From positions 25,641,698 through 25,705,697 of the forward strand of contig NW_024881321.1 of the NCBI RefSeq assembly GCF_018691265.1: a DNA stretch of 64,000 nt, given 5' to 3'. Under the pieces are notes generated by a model. The model saw only the letters and a list, made by a program, of their open reading frames with translations. It searched no databases and had not been told where the DNA came from. Positions 14,906-24,327 of the stretch are shown here, piece after piece (the stretch's first letter is position 1; every line of letters starts with the position of its first letter). The translations under genes and the position numbers were made by a program. This DNA is from Tyto alba (taxonomy: Eukaryota; Chordata; Aves; Strigiformes; Tytonidae).

Positions 14906-15287
14906 ATGAACAAAGTTACTTTCATTGTTTACTTCAGTTCTCCTGAGAAGGAAAGAGAGACCGAGGATTTTGCTTTTGCTAACACTATCGGCAACAAGAC
15001 AGATCAACATGACAGGCTGCTTCAAGGGTTATCTGATGGGTGCTTCATCGTCCAAGGTGCTCATTTTCCACTCTTTTGGACCAGAGAGATGCTGAGACTC
15101 ATTCCTAGCTCAGACACTCATCTATTTCTCTTCCATGGAGACTGGGGAACAGGAGAGCAGTGGGTGATGTACACTGCACATTACAGTTTCATACAAAATC
15201 AGGACATCACAGAAGCAGTCACCTGGACTCAAAAAGCAGTCTCGGGCTTGGCATTTCATTTCTGTCCTACTTGCTGCTTCTTCTCAG
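14906..15287 (+). CDS. Candidate first coding exon, unrecognised (low confidence)
   Basis: An ATG at 14906 with A at -3 opens a frame of 130 codons, long for DNA this AT-rich. The frame reaches a good donor (CTCAG|GTATTC, intron from 15288). Two acceptor-like sites, TTTCTTCTGCTCTTGG...TTTCAG and TGGTCTCTTTTCAG, lie shortly upstream, and a third (TTTACTTCAG) lies just inside. Splicing from 15287 to the acceptor before 16036 keeps an open frame to a stop at 16128-16130, about 159 residues in all. The N-terminal part has a charged patch (PEKERETED). The rest is rich in F, H, C and W, which argues for chance translation. I recognise no domain. It may be a real short gene, a noncoding transcript or nothing. 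Confidence 0.2.
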
Positions 15288-16035
15288 GTATTCAGTGAAA
15301 ATCCTAAACCCTCTTACATACCACTGCACTCATTTCTGCTTAAAAAAAAAAGATGCAAAGTAAAAAAAAAGATCATATTAATGTAAAAAGGTCTATGTTT
15401 TGCTCAAAGACCCAATATTATCAGAGTGCCTGAATTAATTCTGCATGACAAGAATCCCTCCCAAACATGACAAGAAGCTACATTACCCAAATAATGAGGA
15501 TTCCAGCTGAGGTAAGTTGGGGAAACACATGGACTAGTATACGTAAATACAATGCCTTGTTTAATGTCTAGAACATACAGACAAGCCCAAGAAAGCTCAG
15601 TGTTAATCAAAGCACATTAGAAGATTTTGAGAATATTCAAAATACAATCACATTTTGCAATAGATATATCTGTCCTAGAAATTCAGTATAGTCTCTAGGG
15701 GATTTACTGTATATTTCTGAGCAGCAGAACAAGTACAGCATGTTTTATAAAGATTTGCCAGCATAAAAATGCAGAAGGCAGCGACCTGTATAACTGCATA
15801 TAAGGCTGCTATCCAAGCTTCGCATTAAGAGGAATTTCCTTCTCTCTCCCTCTAAGTAAGGGGATTTGAATTGCAGATAGCATCACTTATCATAGTGCAA
15901 CACTGCTAACCACCTGGGTATTTCAGATAGTAGACACTAATTTCAACAGAAAACTATTCTACCAGAAGATGTAACATCTAAGAAACACTCCCTGAGTTTT
16001 CCTTATTAGGAATTTGTTTCAACCTGCTCTTTCAG

Positions 16036-16280
16036 TTTCGGAAGAGCCCTTCCTTAACCTCTGTGCTACACCAAGAGACATTGGAAACTTCAGTACTTAT
16101 GGAGAGGGTTGCTTTGAAAATCACAGCTGAACACAGTCAAAGCGCCTGTTCTCACGGCAGAGGAGTGCCTTGCTCCATTCATGATTCAAGTAAAGAGAGC
16201 ATGTGGGAAAAATTACATATGCCCAAACTTTTGCCTCCCTTCACATTCATGGGAACTGAAAAGACATTTTTCGATTTAAA
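16036..16280 (+). CDS. Candidate internal coding exon, unrecognised protein
   Basis: This is a 245-bp segment open in one frame throughout (81 codons plus 2 nt). It is bounded by a strong acceptor (TTGTTTCAACCTGCTCTTTCAG|TTT, exon starting in phase 0) and a near-consensus donor (TTTAAA|GTAAGT). The translation begins FRKSPSLTSVL, is fairly charged and balanced (HQETLETS, MERVALKITAEH, ESMWEKLHMPKLL) and ends TEKTFFDLK. Its two leftover bases join in frame to the acceptor at 16484. No domain is recognised. A second frame, entered in phase 1 from 15287, is also open for 31 codons, so the true frame is ambiguous. It could also be an exon of a noncoding RNA. Confidence 0.3.
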
Positions 16281-16483
16281 GTAAGTTTTTCACTGCCAGT
16301 GTACTGAGAAGGTTATACATCTGGGGATTTTTCCTCAAACAATTACTCCGTCAAAAATAATTAAAATTGTAAGACTACATAAGTTTAACTGATTTGTTTT
16401 ATTTACCTCTATAAAGGACTCTTATAGCACGTCTTGGTCTGGATACCACCTACTACTTGGTTTTCTTATTTTTCACTCTGCAG

Positions 16484-16529
16484 GGTGAGTGTACAAACAC
16501 CCATTCTCACAGTTGCAGTATCCCACTAA
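16484..16529 (+). CDS. Candidate terminal coding exon paired with 16036-16280
   Basis: A very strong acceptor (TTTTCTTATTTTTCACTCTGCAG) ends at 16483, after a putative intron of 203 bp. Joining the two leftover bases of the previous exon gives 15 further codons (FDLK, then VSVQTPILTVAVSH) and a TAA at 16527-16529. Agreement of donor, acceptor and phase supports the pair, but a short open run is easy to get by chance. An AATAAA near 17087 could serve polyadenylation. Confidence 0.27.
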
Positions 16530-19500
16530 GACAGCCAACTAGCTGCAGTAACTTGCTCACCCAACTGCTAAGTTTCTTAATAATTGGAGGAGTTAAACAC
16601 AAAAAGCAAGAACAATTTGTATTTCTCATTAAAAGAAGTATGGTTTGCAGTTATTTGAATAACTGCTGAAGAATTCAAAAGTATATAGTGATTTTTTAAT
16701 ATGTTAAAAAGGCTATCTGATACATATTTAAGAAATATTGATGGTGTCATAGTAGCATAACCCTCACTGTAACTGTGGTAGGAGGTGGAGAGGAATGTTG
16801 CTTTTGCTTTTTATCTTCCAAATATTGATCCAAGTCCTGACTTCTCTATTTCTGACACAAAACCCAAGTTCATATCTTACGTGCATGTATAAACCTTGCT
16901 ACCTGTTTTGTCTCAATGATCTGTTCTTTATCACAACAGGGCTAAATTTGGCCCAGTACTTTACTGCAAATCTTGACAAATAACCTTTAGAACAGCTGGT
17001 GAACTTCTAGGCATCTCTGTCTTTGGGGGTCTTTCTTCAAAACTTAACATAAAACAAGTTAGCAATGCAAGACAAAAATATATTATAAATAAATGATACT
17101 TAAAAAAAAATTAATCAGGCTTCTGAAGCCTCCATCCCAGACTGACTTGTGGTTTTAATATGTCACTTAAATTAACCTACAACTGAGGAAACCATGAGAA
17201 ATCAATCAACCCGCTGAGTGTCATGGCCTTACAAAGACAGGGCTATGTTATAAAAGGGCTCTTTGCTAATAAATTACCAGGTCTCAGGGTTACCAATAGA
17301 GAATACAACAAAGACACAGATCCTTTGAAAATAAAAATGTCTGTTGTTACAATTACAAAGAATGGACTAATTCCATCCAATCTCTTTTCTCTAATACTTG
17401 GTCAGTGAACTGTTCTTGCTCCTAGTTACAAGGGCAATACAGCAGAATAATTCACCTTATGTGTACTATAAGACTATAAAAAAAAAAAAAAAAGATAGTA
17501 AAAAGCTGGATGTTTTACTCTATTTTCCACATCTGTTGATAAAGCAAGCCACACAGCTACATTCTCACCTAGAATCCCTGTGTGTACTTTATCATTCAGA
17601 TAAAATGGATTATCCCAAGAAAAACACAGACACACATATGAATCACGATTTCCCTCTTGGAAAAAAATAAAGCTGCTTTGTGCTGCTCCTGTGGAGCAAA
17701 GTAGCAACTGAGTCAGTGAATCCATCTCCTTTAGGATTCCCTCTTCCCCAGGGATCACAACGATGGCACACATCTACTGCAATTACTCCTATACAGAAAA
17801 AACATTCCCTTTTCTGGTGAGGGTGGCACTACAGGGAGTACCCAGCTGGTTATACACCCTTATTTTAGAACATGAAGAGTCTCAAGGAGAAAGTGAGTCT
17901 TCGAAAGACTGTTAGACTCATCATCTGTGGTTTACCAGCTGTGTTACAAAAGGTCTACATTGCTCTTAAATGATAAATTTACCTAGAAAATACACGGCAT
18001 ATGAGAAACATAATGCATTCCCCTGAATTTCACAGCTCTCTCATCCATAAAATAGGGACTTCAGATGTTACTCACCAGGAACAAGGTCGTATAAAATGTG
18101 GCTCTTCACTTACCAACCAGCAGAGGGGGCAGGATGAGCAGGGGACATTCAAATAGAGTAAAGGCAAGTTGCACTTTTATTTTTAGGGACATCACTGAAA
18201 AATTTATTCAAAAATGTTTTTAAAAGTAATTATTTCCTACAACTAGTGGTGACTTCTCTGTATACAGTTCTGATAAGTGTGCAACTTCATGTCAGTAGTT
18301 CTGCACTAGCATGTACACTTATTTCAATGGAAATGGAGACTAGAGGTGATGGATTCCACAGTAGATCCATAAATCTGACACATAAATGAACCAAATTTAT
18401 AATGGTGTATTACAAAGAGATAGGTAGTTATACACAGCCCTTTACATGTGTTAAACCTTTGAAGAATTCTATTTTACTTGAAGTGATCTTTTTCAGATGT
18501 TTCAACTTTAAAAATTAGATTTATGGCATGAAATGTTACTATTAGTATTAAAGTTAAGATAAATATTAAGTCACTTGCTAGGAAATACTATATAAACACT
18601 TCTATCTCAGAATAGTATTTCTAAAAGCTTATTCTTCGTCATTACTGATTAAAAGTCAATGATGCAACACCTATGTGTTTCACTCCCCCACAAAGACTGT
18701 AGCCAGTGAGCACAGATGTAAAATGCTACACAGAAAGGGTATTATTATTATATTTTATTTTACTGTGCAAATGCTTACACATAGAGCAAATCAGCAAGGG
18801 GAAATAACCCACATGCAGCCTACAGCAATGGCTAGGTATCACATAAGAAATAATATTTATTATTATTACATACAGAACTACAACAGTATAGCCTTCACCT
18901 TCACACTGAGATCTGGTCCCTGTGTGCATTATGCTCTGCCATGCCAACACAAAGGACAGGGTTCGTCTCACCTAAACTGACATGCCAACAGTCTGAGCTG
19001 CTCACTGCAGGCTCTGGGTATAATCCAGGGTGACAAATAGGCAATTATAGACCACAATCCACCTGATTTATTTTAGACCTACAAATTATGATAAAATTAA
19101 CTGCCTCTAGAAAGGTGCCTCGGGTGATTAGATCAGATGTAGAAGTCTGCGTTTGGTAAATGAAGCCCACCCACACTGTCTGCTCTGGAGGGCCTGTCCT
19201 CTCAACAGGCTGGGCAGGCAAAGGGCTAAAGCCAAAGCACTGGCAAACCACAGCAGAGCTTTTATGGCTCACTTCTCTGTACACTGAACACACTGGTTTT
19301 GGGAGAATATTGTGCCCATAGTGTCCTTCTTATTTTTAATTAAAGGATTCTGACTTCACTGAGTGAATTTTTCCCAAATACAAAAGTAAAGAAATAAAAA
19401 ACCTAATAAACCAGTATTATCCCCAAAACCAACCTATTCTCTAAAGCTGTCTTCATGCTTCATTGAAGAGCCTCTGACTAGAATTTTGCTCCAAGCTGGC

Positions 19501-21618
19501 TCATTTCCCGATACAGCTGTAGAGAAAGATTACAAATATGGTCACAATTTGTACTGTCATTACCCCTCTACAACCAGCATATTAAGGTTGCAATTTACCT
19601 GCTATTCTGAGACTCAGAACATTCCAGCCACTATTTTAGCAAACTGCCTTAATCATGAAAGTGCTGGAGTGATAACAAATGAAAAAAGTCTGGGATCTGG
19701 GGTTTCCAATGGTCATTTTGAACACAGACTGAATTGCAGCATGATAGGCAGGTTTAGACTGGGTGGAAGAATTATGTCTGTTCATCTGATTTCAAAATAT
19801 GAGAGTTGTATTCTATATTAAAGGGTATTTTTGAGAATCAGAAGTTATATTTGATGCTAATGTTGAGCTAATAGTTTTGTTGGTTAAATCTCCCTGAGAC
19901 ATCCAGACATTCCTGGTTTTTGATAGGGATTCTCTGAAGGGCATAGAATAGCAGGGAGTTGTTTGTTGACTGCTTCATTTTTTTTTTCCTACTGGTTTTA
20001 GAAGTTTATTTCATTTCAGACAGTTTATTCCTTTATAATAAGGCTATTTCACAAGCAGTGGCTAATGTACTTATTAGGAGAAGTAGGTGCTATTGCTGTA
20101 GGACTGTTTTTTTATGATAATAGGAAGTAAAACAACATTCATCTGAAAGCAAAGCATAACACTGTTGCTTTCCATACAATATCCAGCAGTAAAATCATTA
20201 CTAGTATTTTTAGCTACACAGAAAATATATCTCTTTGCATACGGTGTTTCACATTCAGTGCTCCTATGTTCATCAGTTTGAGTATGCAGAATATAGAGGA
20301 GTTTTGGTCCAGTACTGAGAAAAGAGATCATGTTAGAGTTCTTGCTGACATGGCACATACCATACAGCAGTCAAATTATTTTCTCAGGCTGCATGATTTG
20401 AATACTGCATTTCAATAGTGCTCTAAAGCTGTACAGTGGCATAAAAGAGGTTAATTAAATATCAAGTCTCTGCAAATGCAACTCATATGCTAAGGTTCTG
20501 ATTCACCAGGGAATGTTAACAGGTAGCTAAATTCGGGCACACAGTCTTTAATATCAGTGGGACTATTTGAGCATATTTGAAGTAATGTACCTCCTTCGTT
20601 ACTCTGGTGAACTGGGACCTAAATGAATAAAAAGCTATTATGCAACTGAATATACCAAGGTTATTATGTGTTCTAGAATTGGTTTGGGTTTCAAAGAAGG
20701 CAAATATTGTGCTCTCCCTAAGATCAGTTTAGTGGATGTTGCATCCACAGAGTATAAGCGGACTATTATAGCTCTTCTGAAAATTCTGGAATTGGAGTTT
20801 TGCTCTAAGGATAGCAAAATCCTTCCATTGAATTTTCATGAGGAAAATTAAATTTTCAGCAAGCTATATTCTTAAGGTGGCATGTAAGGAGATTTTAGCT
20901 TTAATGTACAACACAGTCATATCTGTATGCATATCAGACAGATTTAACTTTACCAAAAACAGTTACGCATTTAAATTAGGGCAGTTACAATTTAGACATA
21001 CATCTACAGACACATGTCACTAAGGCTTTCCTCAGACAAAAGCTTAGTACTAAGCAAGTTCCTCAGAATATGCACCATGCACACTGATATAGTATATTTG
21101 TATAGTCTAGTAGTTCACATATAAGCTCTGTTTTTTGTGATACTAATCACCCCACTGTTAACATGAATTATTTTGATACTGGTTTTATATCAGAAAATTC
21201 TCACTGTAAGCATCAAAGAGTTAAGTTAGGCATTCATGGCTTCAAAAACCTGTAATCTTACTGTTTGAACTCCTTACCCAGGTCTTACAAAAGCATGTCA
21301 AGCTGACCCATAGTAGTCAATTCTTATTGCCCTTATCTAAAAGGATTCCCTGCTGCAGAACAGTCCTGTGCTGCAATGGGAATGGCAGGAAACTGAAAAC
21401 AGACTCTTTTATAACAACAGGAGCTTCATTTATAGTGCACACATACTGTAAGAGCAGTCCTGGGTTTCCTACCAGCATGCCTGAGCCTAATTACACCTGC
21501 TGTAGTCCTGAATCACCAGCCAAAGGCCTGGAGTAGTACTTTAGTGCCTTGCTGAATTCAAAGAACAGCTGAGATGGAGCCTGCAGACAACTAATGTGCT
21601 CTAAGAACAGTGCAACTG
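16530..21618. other. AT-rich noncoding stretch, no gene seen
   Basis: There is no supported gene. It holds an A16 run at 17478 and a GAAGTTATAT/ATATTATTATT-rich background. The phrase CTCATCCATAAAATAGGGACT near 18040 recalls the conserved part of old mammal-type SINEs, but is too short to call. Confidence 0.55.
17478..17493. repeat. Poly(A) run (A16)
   Basis: Uninterrupted run of 16 A. Confidence 0.95.
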
Positions 21619-21696
21619 TCGTTTCGTGGGGCGAACTGAGGGATTTCGAAGGAGCTGCCGCAGAGACGGCACGTTGTTGCGGAGCAAGAGGTACGG
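21619..21696. promoter_or_regulatory. Very small, dense CpG cluster
   Basis: Nine CpG dinucleotides fall within about 76 bp (near 21620, 21625, 21632, 21648, 21659, 21667, 21672, 21680 and 21694), in DNA where CpG is otherwise scarce outside the LTRs. The local sequence is also GC-richer. It ends in a donor-like GCAAGAG|GTACGG on the plus strand. It could be the core of a small CpG promoter with a first exon, or the trace of a fairly recent insertion. No TATA box or ORF settles it. Confidence 0.3.
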
Positions 21697-22363
21697 TTTT
21701 GTGTACTGCACTTCACTCTAACACACTTGAAAACTGAGCTATTCAAACCCAAATAAAACACTGCATCTCCTGGACTAATTTTTAACACCAGGGGGCTGGT
21801 TGGTTTGTTTTTTCAGCTCTGCATTTCTTTTTCTGCAAATACATCCATCACTTTTTTTTACCTTGTAAAAAGGAGTCTCCTGTTTTCCTTCTTTCTCCAG
21901 TTTCCTGCTTTCTTCAGCTTTTGTGTGTTTGTTATGATTCCTAACACATTCGCTTCTCTCAGCCCCCCTTGCTGCTGCGTGGCACAAGTGAAAATTGGGG
22001 ACAGCATTATGGTTTGCCTTCCAGAGTTATTTTTGTAGTCTGAAGCATCTGCTTCTTTTGCATTTCATCTTTCTCATAATGCAAAGGTGGAAAGTCTCTG
22101 GCTTCTGGGCAGCTTCTGACTCTTGAGACATTCAAGTCACGAGACTTTCTACTGGCACAAGCAACATCTCTTGCTTGTGAAGGCCAGTACCCTCCATGAG
22201 GACAGGATCCCCATCTGGCCTGGCTTTAGAGGGTAGAGGGTCCCTTCTTTCATGTAGTCATTGCCATCTCTGGTGTCCCTGCAGCTGCATTCAGCATCTG
22301 GAATGTGTTTTAAGGTTCTCAATCAAATAAAAATATTTGTCTAATTGTCAGCAAAATCCTACT

Positions 22364-22557
22364 CTACTGTGTCATTTTTATAACTTCCTCTGGAATATAC
22401 TCTAACGTAAGTATTTTTTGTGCTATATCAGATAAATGATTCATTTTGTCCCCAGTTTCATTTACATGCTCTGTTAAACTTCTCAGTTCTTTGTTCTGGT
22501 AGAACCTTAGTTCTGCATAAAACACAGTCGTAACTGTTGACTGAAATCTCTCTTCCA
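22364..22557 (-). CDS. Candidate terminal coding exon with coiled coil, unrecognised protein
   Basis: On the minus strand a strong acceptor (TTATTTTTTTTCAG) precedes an exon that starts at 22557 with two bases completing a codon. It runs open for 64 codons to a TAG at 22364-22366. The peptide starts VEERFQSTVTTVFYAEL. From LRSLTEHVNE to the QKIL segment it shows a regular a/d heptad pattern (L, L, V, T, M, L, A, I), typical of a coiled coil, and it ends IPEEVIKMTQ. The phase fits a donor at 23798 (exon 23799-24143). No polyadenylation signal was obvious just downstream. I do not recognise the family. The basic, serine-rich then coiled-coil layout is seen in many chromosome-axis or scaffold proteins, which is only an analogy. 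Confidence 0.42.
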
Positions 22558-22664
22558 CTGAAAAAAAATAACTGTTGAAAATGCAACAGAATAGAAACAC
22601 AGACCATAGTGAAAGTCACTGACAAGCTATGCACAATTCCTGTTTTCATATGAGATTACAGACA

Positions 22665-23798
22665 AACTGTAAGGTACTACAGCCATTACAGGGTATTTTA
22701 CATCTTCAAGGCACAGAAAACAGAGCAGCCATTATATTAAATACATTTTCAAGGCTTCTTCTGGGGCAGAAGACGAATAAAACTAAACCTATATGTTCTA
22801 GAGAAGAAACAGTGAAGGAGTAAGGGGGATCCTCATACAAGGACTGAAAATATCTAGGGAAAATGTCCTCCCCGGTTAGTTTAGCCTAACCTGAAACAAC
22901 TTCAAAATATAAACATGCCTTAATGAATAATAGAATATTCAGCCATGCTTGACCACACTTTAAAAACTTATGTCAGGATTTCTCTTTGGATAAAAAATAA
23001 ATGCATCACATTTTTAAGTTACCTTCCCCAGAAACTCAAACAGAAGACATGCTACAACCTCAGTGCAAGTTTTCATTTTGTCTGTGCCTGTGAAATACTG
23101 CTAAATAAAAACACTCAAGGCAGGAAGCTTGAGCATCACCTGAACTGCTTAACTCTTAGCTACAGAGGTTGGGTTTAGGCTGTGTCAAGTAGCAGTTGCT
23201 GGGGCAGTGCCTGGGCATAGTTCAGGAGACAACATGCCATCTGCCATTCCCAATATGTAGTCTGAACTAGACTGCACCAGGTTTGGCTCCCTTCACACTC
23301 CATATCTCAGCAGAATTTGCAGAGCCTCAAGCATCTCTGCTGACCCTCATGCCACATTCCAGAGCTTGCAAAAGGTATTCCCAGATTTATGGTGTGAAAG
23401 TACCAATCCACTGGGCTGCCCTCATATTGTTTCAAACACTTTGGATGGGGGGGAAAAAAAAAAATAGCAACAACAAAAAATCCCACAAAATTATAACTAT
23501 ATCCTAAAGACAAAAAACTTATGGCATAAAGCCCAGAAGAGACACAGAGCCAAGAAAAGTTTGGTTGCAGCCAAGATGTAATACTTGGTCTCAAGGCCAG
23601 AGAAAGGTCCCTTACCATGTTTTATTTAGCAGTAGAGATGCAGTCATTGCACCCATCCATCTTATCATCTTCTCCTCAACAATAGCTAGTAGCAGATGTT
23701 AAGGGGAAATGTGTATGAAGAACTTCCACAGGCACATCCCTCCAAACTCTCGTAATCCTCTGTTTTAGGATTTGTAGGTTCAGATGTTGAATCCATAC
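22665..23798. other. Putative intron and flanking noncoding DNA
   Basis: This lies between the two candidate minus-strand exons and holds no convincing exon of its own. Under the two-exon model the whole 22558-23798 interval would be one intron of about 1.24 kb, GTATGG at the 5' end and TTTTTTTTCAG at the 3' end. Confidence 0.35.
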
Positions 23799-24143
23799 CA
23801 CTATGCTCAATAGCTGAATTTGTTCGATGCTGGCTTTGAACACACACTTCTGGCTTCCAGAATGTCTTGTCACTTCTGGCTTCCAGAATGTCTTGTCACA
23901 GATGGGCCCTACAATTCGATTTTTCATCTCTGTAGAAAAAAAAATATCTTTCTGTTTTTTTAAAATCTGCTGTGCAATTATTGCATTGGGTGACACCTTG
24001 GATTTTCTTTTCACTAAAGAGACTTTATCTACAGAGCTGCTTCTCTCTGAAATTCTTCTATACCTTGGTCCACACTTCCTAATGTATCTTATCTTCCCTG
24101 ATTCTGTTGTGGGCCTTTTGTGTCTAAGCCCTGTGGACTTTGA
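23799..24143 (-). pseudogene. Candidate coding exon disrupted by a 26-bp duplication
   Basis: On the minus strand an exon can start at 24143 after ...ATGCATGCAG and end at 23799 before GTATGG. Its translation is strikingly protein-like: rich in K, R and S, poor in F and C (SKSTGLRHKRPTTESGK, SERSSSVDKVSLVKRKSK, PNAIIAQQILKKQKD, then CDKTFWKPEV). It contains two tandem copies of a 26-bp unit (23845-23896). With both copies the length is 345 bp and the frame shifts. With one copy it is 319 bp, one base past a codon, and joins exactly in phase to the exon ending at 22364, whose stop ends the frame. Without splicing, the single-copy frame stays open to about 23686. Read as is, the spliced frame hits a stop soon after the junction. 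It is therefore a pseudogene, a frameshift allele, an assembly error, or a wrong model. The acceptor's pyrimidine tract is weak. Confidence 0.38.
23845..23896. repeat. Perfect 26-bp tandem duplication
   Basis: Two identical adjacent 26-bp units (plus strand, beginning CACTTCTGGCTTCCAG) are followed by CAC of a third. Lack of divergence between copies suggests a recent event. The length is not a multiple of three. Confidence 0.97.
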
Positions 24144-24313
24144 CTGCATGCATTAATCAAGATGTGGATGAATTGTGTGTGGATGCACCACAGCACAAGA
24201 ATGTTCTTTCCCAAAAAGTCTAATAATTCCTAACATTGCACTGCATTTTTACTGCTATTCAGCATTGAATTGATGTTGTCAGGGAACTGTCACAAGGTCT
24301 CCAAGATTTCTGT

Positions 24314-24327
24314 TTATATATATATAC
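24314..24327. repeat. (TA)n short run
   Basis: About seven alternating TA units inside TTTATATATATATACATA. Confidence 0.8.

Noticed and set aside
18025..18070. MIR/L2-like phrase (CTCATCCATAAAATAGGG)
   Set aside because: Only about 20 bp of resemblance to an ancient SINE/LINE core, with no support on either side.
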